Source of the DNA: Synechococcus sp. RS9916
GTDB taxonomy: Bacteria; Cyanobacteriota; Cyanobacteriia; PCC-6307; Cyanobiaceae
NCBI RefSeq assembly: GCF_000153825.1
Contig: NZ_DS022299.1
Location: 2,411,707 to 2,475,706 of the forward strand
Reading direction: 5' to 3'
DNA length: 64,000 bases
Part shown: positions 53,633-62,108 of the stretch, piece after piece
How the letters are laid out: each line of letters begins with the position of its first letter
How positions within the stretch are numbered: the first letter of the stretch is position 1
The notes under the pieces: model-generated
What the model saw: the letters and a program-made list of their open reading frames with translations, nothing else
Told to the model about the DNA's origin: nothing
The model's database searches: none
Translations under genes and position numbers: made by a program

Positions 53633-54454
53633 TCAGTCCTGGTCGGTGCCGATTGGAGGCAAGGGAGAAGGTTCCTCTGTTGCGGAGGGTTGATCAGGCT
53701 CTTGTTGTTGTTGCTCCGCAGGGTCGCTGGGTTGGTCTGAAGGTGGTGTGGCTTCGGGCTCGGGGCGGACCCAGCGCTTGCCTTTTCCCTTGCCTTGCTT
53801 GCGAGGTGCGCCGAATCCCTTGGTCCTGAGCGGCTGGGGTTGCTCGGCGGCTGCCGCAGGCTGTTCGGGTTGCGTCTGGTCTTCCGTGTCTGCGGCGGTT
53901 TCGGTGTTGGAGGCTTCTGCTGAAGCTGATGGGTTGGAGGTCTCTTCGGCTGCCTTGCTTGCGGGTGTTGCGGTGCCGACCGGTGGTTCGGTCTCTGTGG
54001 GGCTGGCTTCCGGTCTCACCCAACGTTTGCCGCTCTTGCTGGCTCCTTCCCGTTTTGGGGTGGAGCCCGTCGTCGGCAAGCTTGGTTTGATGCTGCTCAG
54101 CAGGCTGCCGGCATTGCCGCTGAGACTCACCACTGCAGCGATCAGCTGTTGAACGCTGGTGCTCCAGCGCTCGCTTGAACTCAGGCGTTGTTGTTCTTCG
54201 CTGCTCAGTTGATTCCAACGGGCCTGGGCGACTTCCACACCCAAACGGCTGATCAGCAGGGCTCCACAGGCCACCGCCAACATGGGTGCCCCGCGCAGGC
54301 GGTCGCTGCTGGTCACGAGCACGAGCCCCAGCAGTAAGACAACCGCTCCCCAGACGCCGTCTCGCGGTCGACTCAGTTCGGTGGCCAGGAGGGGCAGAAG
54401 CAGGACCACCAGTCCCACCAGCAGGCAGAGGTCTCCAGTGAGGGTGGCCAGCAT
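53633..54454 (-). CDS. Ycf66 family protein
   Basis: A 273-residue protein: two or three N-terminal hydrophobic segments ([56 protein letters not shown]) and a long, low-complexity tail rich in Pro, Glu, Gln, Ser. The peptide KRWVRPE occurs twice in the tail (about 70 residues apart). The N-terminal part is the Ycf66 family of cyanobacteria and plastids, function unknown. ATG 54454 is chosen because homology begins there. It lies 25 bases downstream of the ileS start on the same strand. Confidence 0.82.
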   Translation of the reverse strand: MLATLTGDLCLLVGLVVLLLPLLATELSRPRDGVWGAVVLLLGLVLVTSSDRLRGAPMLAVACGALLISRLGVEVAQARWNQLSSEEQQRLSSSERWSTSVQQLIAAVVSLSGNAGSLLSSIKPSLPTTGSTPKREGASKSGKRWVRPEASPTETEPPVGTATPASKAAEETSNPSASAEASNTETAADTEDQTQPEQPAAAAEQPQPLRTKGFGAPRKQGKGKGKRWVRPEPEATPPSDQPSDPAEQQQQEPDQPSATEEPSPLPPIGTDQD

Positions 54455-54511
54455 CAGGAGTGGGGGTCCAGGTTGGCCCCATTGTGGGTCGATGCCTAAA
54501 GTTCGGCTCTT

Positions 54512-54593
54512 GCCCACCTGGCGGAATTGGTAGACGCGCTGGTTTTAGGTACCAGTGGCTTCGGTCGTGGGGGTTCAAGTCCCCCGGTGGGCA
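54512..54593 (+). tRNA. tRNA-Leu (anticodon TAG)
   Basis: An 82-base class II tRNA. Acceptor GCCCACC pairs with GGTGGGC plus discriminator A; the D-loop contains GGCGGAATTGGTAGACGC; the anticodon arm CTGGTTTTAGGTACCAG carries TAG; a short variable arm precedes the T-arm GGGGGTTCAAGTCCCCC. CCA is not encoded. Confidence 0.97.
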
Positions 54594-54649
54594 TCACGCT
54601 TTCCTTAGGGTCAAGCGCTTGTGACATGTTGAGAAGGCTGCGTCGACCG

Positions 54650-55675
54650 ATGACCAACGCAACCGTTGCTGCTGTCGTTACGCCCCCCTCAGCTGAGCGG
54701 CGATTGCGCTCTGTGCCGAAGGAGTTCCTCGATCCACCGGGCCCCTGGAATCCAACGGTGGGTCTGTTTCTGGGTGGCTATGCCCTGGCAGCACTCACGG
54801 TCTGGGGCTGGTTTGTCGGGGGCTGGTCATTGCCGGTGTTGCTGCTGACTGGCTTTTTGGCCTTGCATCTGGAGGGCACGGTGGTCCATGACGCCTGCCA
54901 CAAGGCGGCCCATCCGGTGCCTTGGATCAATCAGGCCATGGGCCATGGATCAGCCCTTCTGTTGGGTTTCAGTTTTCCGGTGTTCACGCGGGTGCACTTG
55001 CAGCACCATTCCCACGTCAATGATCCCAAAAACGATCCCGACCACATCGTCAGCACCTTCGGGCCGCTCTGGTTGATCGCGCCGCGATTCTTCTATCACG
55101 AGTTCTTTTTCTTTCAGCGCAAGCTTTGGAAGCGCTGGGAGTTGATGCAGTGGGGGCTGGAGCGCGCCGTGTTCATCACGATCGTGGTGGCTGCTTTCCG
55201 CTTCGAGTTCCTTCCGTTCATCTTCAACTGCTGGTTCGCTCCAGCCCTGATGGTTGGGGTCACGCTCGGCCTGTTCTTCGATTACCTGCCGCACCGCCCT
55301 TTCCTGTCCCGCAACCGCTGGCAGAACGCCCGCATTTATCCAGGGCGCACCATGAATTGGCTGATCATGGGTCAGAACTACCACTTGGTGCATCACCTGT
55401 GGCCGTCGATTCCCTGGTTTGAGTACAAGCCGGCGTATGAAGCCACCAAGCCGCTGTTGGATTCCAAGGGCTCACCGCAACGGCTGGGTTTGTTTGAGAC
55501 CCGCAAAGACCTGACCAATTTCCTCTACGACATCTTCCTTGGCGTGCGCAGCCACAAGCCCCACGGCAGCAAGATGCGCCGCTTGGCACGGGTGATGCCC
55601 AGTTCTCGGATGCGCCGTGGCTGGATGGGGCTCTTGCAACGCACCGCAGTCACTCCGGCACGTCGGCGTTACTAA
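54650..55675 (+). CDS. crtR: CrtR-type beta-carotene hydroxylase
   Basis: A 341-residue membrane di-iron enzyme with the three-box histidine layout of fatty-acid-desaturase-like hydroxylases: HDACHKAAH near residue 82, RVHLQHHSHVNDPKNDPDHI near 115, and NYHLVHHLWPSIPWFEYKP near 243. CrtR adds 3-hydroxyl groups to carotenoid rings to make zeaxanthin, the main photoprotective pigment in this group. ATG 54650 is chosen; ATG 54626 is eight codons longer. It starts 56 bases after tRNA-Leu. Confidence 0.92.
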   Translation: MTNATVAAVVTPPSAERRLRSVPKEFLDPPGPWNPTVGLFLGGYALAALTVWGWFVGGWSLPVLLLTGFLALHLEGTVVHDACHKAAHPVPWINQAMGHGSALLLGFSFPVFTRVHLQHHSHVNDPKNDPDHIVSTFGPLWLIAPRFFYHEFFFFQRKLWKRWELMQWGLERAVFITIVVAAFRFEFLPFIFNCWFAPALMVGVTLGLFFDYLPHRPFLSRNRWQNARIYPGRTMNWLIMGQNYHLVHHLWPSIPWFEYKPAYEATKPLLDSKGSPQRLGLFETRKDLTNFLYDIFLGVRSHKPHGSKMRRLARVMPSSRMRRGWMGLLQRTAVTPARRRY

Positions 55676-55728
55676 AAAGCGCTTTCTGTGTAACGTATTC
55701 GTGCCGGAAGTGGGTTCTGTCGCTGGCC

Positions 55729-56022
55729 TCAGTCGGCCAGGATTTTGGGCACTCGGAAGAAGTCGCCTTCTCGCTGAGGGGCTTGGTCCAGTAATTCTTC
55801 GCGCACGTCCGTCGACACCACGGCGTCTTCGCGGGTGACATTGACCACTTCCACGGCGCGAGTGGTCGGGGGTACGCCTTCGGTGTCGACCGCTTGCAGC
55901 TGATCCACGTAATCAAGAATGCGCTCGAGCTGACCGGTGTAGGTGGCAATCGTCTCTTCCGGCAGGTTGAGGCGCGACAGCTTGGCCACCTTGCGCACGT
56001 CGTCGGCGGTGATCTTGCTCAT
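55729..56022 (-). CDS. gatC: Asp/Glu-tRNA amidotransferase subunit C
   Basis: A 97-residue protein: [40 protein letters not shown] and [20 protein letters not shown] followed by FFRVPKIL. This is the complete GatC pattern. GatCAB makes Gln-tRNA (and Asn-tRNA) by amidation of misacylated tRNA. The ATG overlaps the creatininase-like stop by four bases, so the pair is translationally coupled. Confidence 0.95.
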   Translation of the reverse strand: MSKITADDVRKVAKLSRLNLPEETIATYTGQLERILDYVDQLQAVDTEGVPPTTRAVEVVNVTREDAVVSTDVREELLDQAPQREGDFFRVPKILAD

Positions 56023-56807
56023 GCGGCGGCGAGAAAGGTTTCGAGATCATCGCGCAGCGCCGTCGCCGCCGTGGTCAGGAATTCCGCGCCATGGTCCGGC
56101 TTGGCGAGGTAGGGATCGGAGCCCATGCGGCCGTCCGGGTAACGGCGGCGAAAGTCGGCCGGACCATGGATGGAGCCACAGGGTGCAGCCTCCGGTAAGG
56201 GCCGCTGCTTCTCCATCAGGCTGTCGTGGAGGTGCAGGGTGAGAGCAATTTCGCTGGGGGTCGCGTGCTGCCCCTCACGGTTGCCGTAGAGCTCGCGGGC
56301 CCGTTGCATCACCGGTCCGGCCATGAACCAGTTGGCCATGCGACAGCGCAGGCGTGGTGCGACGGGCAAGTCGCGGCTGGTGGCGGTGCCATAGGCCTGG
56401 GCGAAGGCGGCCTTGGCGGTGGCGATGTTGCCGCCGTGGCCATTGACCACAAAGATCCGCTCAAAGCCATGGGTGGCAAGCGACAGCACCAGATCGTGCA
56501 GCACCGCCATCAGGGTGCTGGGTTGGAGGCTCATGGTGCCAGCAAACCCCAGGTGATGTTCAGCCATCCCGAACGCCTGGGCTGGTGTCACGAGCACGCC
56601 ACTGCGGCGTCCGAGTTCTAGAGCCACCGCTTCAGCAGTGAGGGCATCGGTGCCAATGGCCCCCGTGGGGCCGTGCTGTTCGGTGGAGCCCAACGGAATG
56701 ATCACGCCTTTGCACTGCTCGAGATACGTGTCCACTTCGGGCCAGCTGCGCAGGGCCAGGCGAATGGCATCAGAGCTGGAGACTTCTCCAGGCAGGGTGG
56801 AAGGCAT
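56019..56807 (-). CDS. creatininase family amidohydrolase
   Basis: A 262-residue metal-dependent hydrolase. Seen: [20 protein letters not shown] near residue 34 (metal ligands Glu and His, Asp follows), [20 protein letters not shown] near 120, [18 protein letters not shown] near 193. The family includes creatininase and enzymes acting on formamide-type intermediates of riboflavin/F420 synthesis; here the substrate is unknown. It is coupled to gatC. Confidence 0.88.
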   Translation of the reverse strand: MPSTLPGEVSSSDAIRLALRSWPEVDTYLEQCKGVIIPLGSTEQHGPTGAIGTDALTAEAVALELGRRSGVLVTPAQAFGMAEHHLGFAGTMSLQPSTLMAVLHDLVLSLATHGFERIFVVNGHGGNIATAKAAFAQAYGTATSRDLPVAPRLRCRMANWFMAGPVMQRARELYGNREGQHATPSEIALTLHLHDSLMEKQRPLPEAAPCGSIHGPADFRRRYPDGRMGSDPYLAKPDHGAEFLTTAATALRDDLETFLAAA

Positions 56808-56864
56808 GGGGATTGGTCAGTGGTGTCAGTCTGCGCAGCCGTTGAGCGCAGTGATGGAGAGCAG

Positions 56865-57008
56865 TCAGTGAGCGGAGCCGTTGCCGTCGTACTTATCGGT
56901 GTTGTAGTAGCCGCCCTTGGTCCCGAAATACAGGGTGGCCAGCACAAAGAATCCGCAACCGAACAGCAGCACGGTGCCAAGGTTGAACCCGGAAAGAGCT
57001 GCTTCCAT
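56865..57008 (-). CDS. 47-residue single-span membrane protein, unknown function
   Basis: Read on minus from ATG 57008: a short head (EAALSGFNLGT), one hydrophobic helix (VLLFGCGFFVLATLYFG) and a Tyr/Gly-rich charged tail (TKGGYYNTDKYDGNGSAH). Size and layout resemble small thylakoid-complex subunits such as those of photosystem II or the NDH-1 complex, but no family is recognised. The stop is 57 bases before the creatininase-like gene on the same strand. It is too short for standard gene lists. Confidence 0.7.
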   Translation of the reverse strand: MEAALSGFNLGTVLLFGCGFFVLATLYFGTKGGYYNTDKYDGNGSAH

Positions 57009-57082
57009 TCATTCGTCGTTCGTTGGATCCCAGCCTGGCAGTTGCAGCCCAGGGCTCAAGGTCTCGGTGGGTGAATCGTCAT

Positions 57083-57808
57083 TCAGCCTGTAATTTCACT
57101 GCCGGCGCCAGGAACCTCCAGCCATCGGCGCAACCACCCGGTGAGCCAGATGAATGGAAGGGTGTCTGCCAAGGCCGCGATGGCTTTAAACAGATAACCG
57201 CTGGCGATGAAGGCTGCTAGCTGGGGTAGCACCGGTTCTCCGCCGCGCACAGGCAGCACATGGGCGCCGTAGTGGCTGATCAGCACCACTGCCGTGGTGT
57301 CCACCAATTGGCTGACGAGGGTGGATCCGTTGTTGCGCAACCAGAGTGCTTTCCCCTCGGTGCGTTGTTTCCAGAAATGGAACAGACGCACATCGACGAA
57401 CTGGGCCGTGAGATAAGCCACCATCGAGGCCCCGACGGATCCGAAGGCCAAACGCTGAATCTCAAAGAAGGTGTCTTCCGGCCCTCCACTCAGGCCTGGC
57501 ATCACCCCGCCCAGCCAGAGGATCAGCACCACCCAGCCATTGAGCAGCAGTCCCACCCACACCACCTGGGCGGCTTTCTCTTCTCCCCAGAGTTCACTGA
57601 TCAGATCGGTGCACAGGAACGTGACTGGATAAGGAAGGGCGCCGACGGCCACAACGATGGGCCACGAGCCGATTTGCCCTAAGGCCAGAAAACGCGTCAG
57701 GCCAAGGATGTTGAGCATCCCCAAGGTGCCCAGAAACAGGCCGGCCAGCACCAGAAACACCAGATCGCGCCGGGCCTGGATGGCATGGGTGGTCTGGGCG
57801 TCTGGCAT
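57083..57808 (-). CDS. queuosine precursor transporter (YhhQ/VUT family)
   Basis: A 241-residue protein with about six membrane segments: FLVLAGLFLGTLGMLNILGL, FLALGQIGSWPIVVAVGALP, YPVTFLCTDLISELWGEEKA, RLAFGSVGASMVAYLTAQFV, and STLVSQLVDTTAVVLISHYG. The conserved FLCTDLISELWGEEKA and AYLTAQFVDVRLFHFWK belong to the VUT family, of which E. coli YhhQ imports preQ0/preQ1. With tgt at 6494-7630 this supports a queuosine salvage route. ATG 57808 is chosen over 57913. Confidence 0.85.
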   Translation of the reverse strand: MPDAQTTHAIQARRDLVFLVLAGLFLGTLGMLNILGLTRFLALGQIGSWPIVVAVGALPYPVTFLCTDLISELWGEEKAAQVVWVGLLLNGWVVLILWLGGVMPGLSGGPEDTFFEIQRLAFGSVGASMVAYLTAQFVDVRLFHFWKQRTEGKALWLRNNGSTLVSQLVDTTAVVLISHYGAHVLPVRGGEPVLPQLAAFIASGYLFKAIAALADTLPFIWLTGWLRRWLEVPGAGSEITG

Positions 57809-57819
57809 GGGCGACAAGC

Positions 57820-58611
57820 TCAGCAGGGCAGATAGTGACTGAAGGACAGGTCGTCCTGCTGCCATCCACCACCCAACGGTCGCTTGATGAAACGCGTGGT
57901 GCACACCTGCCAACCTGGATGCTGTTGGCCGATGGCCGGTGGTTGCCGCTCCAGCACCGTGGACTGCACCAGGGTCTGCAGGGGTTTGGCTCCCGGTCCC
58001 AACAATTCACTGTGCACCGTGTGACTGCCGAGGCTGATGCGCAACAGCACGGGCGTTGGAAAGGGATTGCGGATCGCGAGATCCTTGGTGCCATAGGCAA
58101 TGGCTGCGTCTTCTCCGAGAGCAAAGAACCGCTCTTCGCCGTAGGCATCAATGCTGTGGTTGTGGCGCTCGAGGATGCGGCAGCCGGCGTGTAGGAATAA
58201 CTGATAGAGATTGGTGGCAATCAGGCAGAGGCCCCCTCCGCTGTCTTGGAGCACCTGCCCCTTCACAAAGACGGGCCCGGCCCGGTAACCAGCAGCTTCG
58301 CTGGGCTCCCCCAGTTGCTGGGACAGGCTGAATGCGCCGCCAGGAGGAATGAGCTGTTGGTGCAGGCTGCGGATCGCTAAGGCGAGGTTGTGGCGCCGAT
58401 TGACGCAGGTGGTGGCATCGCCTCGGTTAGGGATCGGCGTGGAAATGCTTTGCCACAGGCTCCATTGGGCGGCCAAAGACTGAGCCGCGTCGTCATTCAG
58501 TTGCCGTTTGCGCCGTGCGTTAGAGCTGGGATACCGCCGCCATTGCGCCATGGCTTGGCAGCCTGCAAGGCGAAGTTGTCGCTTCAGAGGCGCGGGTAGT
58601 TTGCGCAACAT
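57820..58611 (-). CDS. VanW family protein
   Basis: The protein has about 263 residues with a VanW domain: HNLALAIRSLHQQLIPPGGA, FSLSQQLGEPSEAAGYRAGP, GQVLQDSGGGLCLIATNLYQ, FLHAGCRILERHNHSIDA. The VanW name comes from glycopeptide-resistance clusters; its biochemistry is unsettled. ATG 58611 starts at LRKLPAPLKRQLRL; a longer frame from 58728 exists but its first 39 residues show no homology-like features. It ends 11 bases before the YhhQ-like gene on the same strand. It is the last gene with core-like base composition. Confidence 0.8.
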   Translation of the reverse strand: MLRKLPAPLKRQLRLAGCQAMAQWRRYPSSNARRKRQLNDDAAQSLAAQWSLWQSISTPIPNRGDATTCVNRRHNLALAIRSLHQQLIPPGGAFSLSQQLGEPSEAAGYRAGPVFVKGQVLQDSGGGLCLIATNLYQLFLHAGCRILERHNHSIDAYGEERFFALGEDAAIAYGTKDLAIRNPFPTPVLLRISLGSHTVHSELLGPGAKPLQTLVQSTVLERQPPAIGQQHPGWQVCTTRFIKRPLGGGWQQDDLSFSHYLPC

Positions 58612-58764
58612 GCTGTCGACGCGTCCCTCTCCAGCCAAGCAGACCAATGCGCTCAGGTGCCGGGCAGGGGCTTGAGTTTGAGCACTAGAGAGCAATGGTG
58701 ACGGGGTATCACCCTCAAACCCTGCCAAACAACCTGGTTCTCAGTGATTGTGCTGTGCCTGTGC

Positions 58765-59082
58765 TTACCAAGCACACCAGTTCCCGTAACTCTTGGGGCC
58801 TCGCCGGATGGCCGTGACCCGGCCGTTGTTTCCGATTAGAAAGATTGTTTTGCCATGCCTTGAGAATCTGGAGTTTTCACAAACGGCAAAGCCATTCATC
58901 CCTGCATTGAGGGTGATTGTGGAAGGACATGCTCCGTTCATTCCCCCAATAATTTCTGTTAGAGAGGCGCCGCGTTGGTAGCTATCCAGGTGGCCAACAT
59001 CGGCGCAAGCATGGGATTGAGGGGCATCGGCAAAATAGAGGCTGCTTGCTGCGACAGTCATCGCGAGGGTTTGTCTAAGCAT
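58765..59082 (-). CDS. small exported protein, unknown function
   Basis: The protein has about 105 residues: a signal peptide (LRQTLAMTVAASSLYFADA), then a mature part with four to five cysteines (HACADVGHLDSYQRGASLTE, GGMNGACPSTITLNAGMNG, FAVCENSRF, SYGNWCAW). No family is recognised; disulfides in the periplasm are likely. The longer frame start at 59151 would hide the signal peptide, so ATG 59082 is chosen. It marks the start of the AT-richer, exported-protein-rich stretch. Confidence 0.7.
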   Translation of the reverse strand: MLRQTLAMTVAASSLYFADAPQSHACADVGHLDSYQRGASLTEIIGGMNGACPSTITLNAGMNGFAVCENSRFSRHGKTIFLIGNNGRVTAIRRGPKSYGNWCAW

Positions 59083-59192
59083 CGTGAAAGCAGGGGATTG
59101 GTTTGCAGCTTGCCTAAGCACAATGCTCTTCGTCACTCTCGTGTTAAGCAAGATTGCCCGTGAAGGACGAACAGTCGCAGTGTGCTGTTGGT

Positions 59193-59591
59193 TTAGAGCT
59201 TGACTTTGCAGGCTCCTGACCAGCCACGATGTTGGACGCTATTGGCGATTGCTTCCTCGACCTCAAAAATTTTCTTGCGGCTTCCCATGATGTATGTGCT
59301 GTAATCCGTTCCGTCTTTGCTGCAAGACATCCACTTGTATCCAGGTGGGTTGTTTTTGATGGTGCAAAGCGCACGTTGTCCGCCTCGCTTGCCAGTCATA
59401 TTGCGTCCGTATTCTTCTAGCTCCTGGTATTGAATTAATCGTTGCTCAAGAATGAGATCGCCACTGTTGGTCGCGATGATGGCGTCTCCCAAGGCTTCGC
59501 ACTTGATTGTTGAGGTCGTTTCGGCGGCTGTGCAGGACGTCGTCAATACAGCAGTCGCTGCGAGAGATAGGGTGAAAATCTGTCTCATCAT
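59193..59591 (-). CDS. small putative lipoprotein, unknown function
   Basis: A 132-residue protein with a lipoprotein signal (RQIFTLSLAATAVLTTSC, lipobox LTTSC) and a mature part containing GDLILEQRLIQYQELEEYGR, ALCTIKNNPPGYKWMSCSKD and a C-terminal GWSGACKVKL with further cysteines. No family is recognised. It lies 110 bases from the preceding small exported gene on the same strand. Confidence 0.72.
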   Translation of the reverse strand: MMRQIFTLSLAATAVLTTSCTAAETTSTIKCEALGDAIIATNSGDLILEQRLIQYQELEEYGRNMTGKRGGQRALCTIKNNPPGYKWMSCSKDGTDYSTYIMGSRKKIFEVEEAIANSVQHRGWSGACKVKL

Positions 59592-59902
59592 CGTGCTCTT
59601 TCATGCTTGCATCGATGCTGGCATGAATTGCAGTTTGTTGCCACTGTCTTGATGCTTGAGACTCTTCCGTTCTTTTCGGTGGCTGATTGTGCAGACGTCT
59701 TCTGCAATGCTCTGCATTGTTTCCCCTAGACGCCATGCCCTCTGCGCAAAGTTGTTGAGGCTGTGTTGTGTCTTTGCCACAAGCATTAATTGCAGGGAGC
59801 ATAGGTTTGTTATGAGGAACGTGTGGTCTGCTTTTTCTTCGCTTGCCGTATCCAGTTTTTTTGAGGAATTTATTAGCTTGCGCCTCTCTGAGTTGGTGCG
59901 TT
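59592..59902. other. 311-base region between the lipoprotein and ion-channel-like genes
   Basis: AT-richer DNA. Short open frames exist on both strands (for example minus 59601-59939, plus 59656-59913), but they overlap the channel gene or lack any protein-like features. Nothing convincing is seen. It may hold the lipoprotein promoter. Confidence 0.35.
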
Positions 59903-61105
59903 TTATGAGGTGATCCAGATCGTGACCAGAGAGGTGCACAAGGCAATAACGACCAGGAGGTTTGCCTGCGTCTCCTCGCTTCGTATTCTCTTCGCAGTTT
60001 GATCTCTCTGGTCTTCTGGGGAGCGCGAGATTTTGTTTGCATGCCAGATCGTTATTCCGAAAACTGCGAGGGTCGAAAGATACATTGAGATGTAAAATTT
60101 ATCTAGCAATGTTAGGTATGAAAGTGATGGGGGAAGCATTTGTTTGTACCCATCTTGTAGGAACACCAACGTAAGGATGACGGATGCAGGAAGTGCGATC
60201 TTGGCTTCTGCGGCCCTGGCGTCGATCATGGGTGTCAGGAATGCAACGGCTGACACGATTCCGAGTGGAAGAAGTAGTTGCCATGAGCTCGATCCGAAGT
60301 TTCTTGTGTAGCTGACCTCCGCTAAGAAATTGGGATAAACTCCAATATTCGAATCGCCAAATTCTTCTATGGCGTCTGCATTAAGCCCCATAGCCGTCAA
60401 GTAGATGTGCTTCCTAGTCTGAAATGTTGCCCTATTCAGCGAGTATCCCTGAAGGGCATTTTTTTGGGAGATCCCTGATGATCCTGATGTGTCAGGCACA
60501 AAGGCTAGTTCAGTGAGCCAGAAGTCGTCTGATTCGATTTCGATTGGGAGAGTAATCGATTCAAAGGGGAAGCGTCTGAGGTCAATGTCATTGGCAAGAA
60601 ACCTTCCAGAAAAGACGACTGATTGATAGGTCCAGCCATCGCTGTCTGTGTAGGGGTCTTCAGGGGATAGTTCCTTGACGAAGTCCCAGTGTTCAACAGC
60701 ATTTAAGAACTCAAGGGTTAGCGCTGGATCATTTTGAGTTGCTTCGTCCCACGCCCTCACCGGTTTTTTCCACTTCACCCATGCATATCCATCTCCTGCA
60801 AACGTCTTGGTTTGGGGGTCAAAGGCTGAGATCTTTTGGATGAAGATGCCAATCGTGAATCTTGTGTCAGCCTCTCTGACTTCTTGTGGGGTGGTTGGCT
60901 CGTAGTAGTCTTTCCCGTCTGTGTTGAGTAAATTTCGCTGGGAGTTGGTCGATATTAGAGCAATGATTAGAGCAATAATTGCAAGAATGCCTACGGCGCG
61001 CAATTTGTTTGGACTCAATCTGGGAAAAGCATTTCTTGCACGTTTGCCTAGAGCGACGAAGCCCTTGAAAATATCTTTTGAGTTGACATTTCTGAGACTC
61101 TTCAT
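59903..61105 (-). CDS. pentameric ligand-gated ion channel-like protein (pLGIC)
   Basis: A 400-residue protein. Layout seen: a cytoplasmic basic head (1-35), one extra membrane helix (about 36-53), a beta-rich extracellular domain (about 55-270), then four hydrophobic segments: M1 about 274-293 (SWQLLLPLGIVSAVAFLTP), M2 about 301-325 (AKIALPASVILTLVFLQ), M3 about 331-356 (LTLLDKFYISMYLSTLAVF), M4 about 381-399. Motifs fitting prokaryotic pLGICs: TIGIFIQKISAF near 84, YAWVKWK near 107, the loop DLRRFPFESITLPIEI near 175-190 (counterpart of the Cys-loop, without the cysteines), and the M2-M3 linker MLPPSLSYLTLLDKF. Such channels (GLIC, ELIC) are cation channels gated by protons or amines. The extra N-terminal helix replaces the usual cleaved signal peptide. 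A non-channel paralogue is possible. AT-richer base use than the core genes. Confidence 0.75.
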   Translation of the reverse strand: MKSLRNVNSKDIFKGFVALGKRARNAFPRLSPNKLRAVGILAIIALIIALISTNSQRNLLNTDGKDYYEPTTPQEVREADTRFTIGIFIQKISAFDPQTKTFAGDGYAWVKWKKPVRAWDEATQNDPALTLEFLNAVEHWDFVKELSPEDPYTDSDGWTYQSVVFSGRFLANDIDLRRFPFESITLPIEIESDDFWLTELAFVPDTSGSSGISQKNALQGYSLNRATFQTRKHIYLTAMGLNADAIEEFGDSNIGVYPNFLAEVSYTRNFGSSSWQLLLPLGIVSAVAFLTPMIDARAAEAKIALPASVILTLVFLQDGYKQMLPPSLSYLTLLDKFYISMYLSTLAVFGITIWHANKISRSPEDQRDQTAKRIRSEETQANLLVVIALCTSLVTIWITS

Positions 61106-61380
61106 GATGGCTTGGCTGGTGCTCCTCGCTAGTGCGTTGTGCTAGTCGCGTGGCTTCTGGGTTCTATTTTGCGCCATGTCCATCCTTAGTGGCCTCTTCA
61201 CAGGGTATTTCCTTTCTGTGCCATGCCTTTGTCTGTCGTTTTTGGAGCTTGGTGAAGGTGAGTTTTGGGCTGCGGCCTGACGACTTGGCGCCCCTCGTTC
61301 TGGTTGCTGCTACTTCAGTTGGGCTTGAGTGAGAGTTGGAGGTCGCTGTTAACTTGATTGAGTGTGCACGTGTTGTTGTG

Positions 61381-61719
61381 ATGCGCCAACCAGGCTCGTG
61401 TTTCGTCACCCTAGTGGTAGGTGTGATTGGCCTTCTGACAACTGCTCAGCTCCCTCTGCTTTCTCAGGTCGTCACGCATTGCCCTGGAAGAAAGTTTTAT
61501 CAAACTCCCGCAAGCTCTACTCCTGTTATGCCTGAGCTTCCCTCTGGTGGTCTTGGCATGGTGAGTGCCTCAGGGGTTTCCAATGGTCTCCAACGTGACC
61601 CTCATCGCGTGAATGGTTGGGTCGAAGTGTTTGTCGTTAATGGAAGAGGTGGTGACCCCAAGGGGCCCTATTGGATGACAGAGCAAGATTTTCGTTGCGG
61701 CAAGTTTGTAGGTCGCTAG
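61381..61719 (+). CDS. small exported protein, unknown function
   Basis: The protein has about 112 residues: a signal peptide (RQPGSCFVTLVVGVIGLLTT), then a mature part with two cysteines (SQVVTHCPGRKFYQTPASS, QDFRCGKFVGR) and a WVEVFVVNGRGGDPKGPYWM stretch. No family is recognised. ATG 61381 is preferred over 61336 because the signal peptide starts there. It is divergent from the channel-like gene (275 bases apart), with no convincing gene in between. Confidence 0.65.
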   Translation: MRQPGSCFVTLVVGVIGLLTTAQLPLLSQVVTHCPGRKFYQTPASSTPVMPELPSGGLGMVSASGVSNGLQRDPHRVNGWVEVFVVNGRGGDPKGPYWMTEQDFRCGKFVGR

Positions 61720-62108
61720 CTGTTAATTAGTACGCTTCGTTTTCGTCCAATTTGATTGGAGTCTGCCTGATGTGGTGGTGGCGATTTGGGTGGAGGAGCA
61801 GTCGACGGCTAGGCGTTGTGCAGATCTTTGAATATGTCTGATCAGGTTGGTCTGGTAATTGTGTGAGTTTATAAATCAATCTAATCCTTTATAGAGTCGC
61901 TTTCGGCTTCATTAGCTCATTCAATAGTGCATCCAGGGGGGGGGGGCTGGTTCGTCGTCAGAGAGGTGCTCGGTGAACTTGCAACCAGGCATAGTTGGCG
62001 TCTTTTTATTTCTGATTCTCCTCAAGTTTAAATCCCTTTTCTCTTCGGGCGGAAAGCCTGAGCTTTTTAGAGGTCTATGGGTTTAAGCTCCCCAATATCG
62101 GCAAAGGT
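61720..62108. other. 389-base AT-richer intergenic region
   Basis: No convincing open frame. It contains the G11 tract at 61936-61946 and several stretches rich in T and A (for example TTTATAAATCAATCTAATCC near 61868). It lies between a plus-strand and a minus-strand gene whose 3' ends face each other. A short weak hairpin (AAAGC-TCAG-GCTTT on minus near 62058) could help termination of the downstream minus transcript. Nothing else seen. Confidence 0.4.
61936..61946 (+). repeat. homopolymer tract of eleven G
   Basis: Eleven consecutive G in otherwise AT-rich intergenic DNA. It may be a slippage-prone tract, or an assembly/sequencing error. No promoter with obvious spacing around it was found. 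Confidence 0.9.

Noticed and set aside
53694-54578. Second minus frame of 294 codons over Ycf66 and tRNA-Leu
   Set aside because: It runs through the tRNA gene and lacks membrane segments; the other frame gives a typical Ycf66 start.
59601-59939. Minus frame of 112 codons before the lipoprotein gene
   Set aside because: Overlaps the C-terminal coding end of the channel-like gene in another frame and shows no protein-like pattern.
61164-61409. Minus frame of 81 codons between the channel-like gene and the 61381 gene
   Set aside because: Low-complexity Thr/Ser/Lys composition, overlaps the signal peptide of the plus gene; no support.
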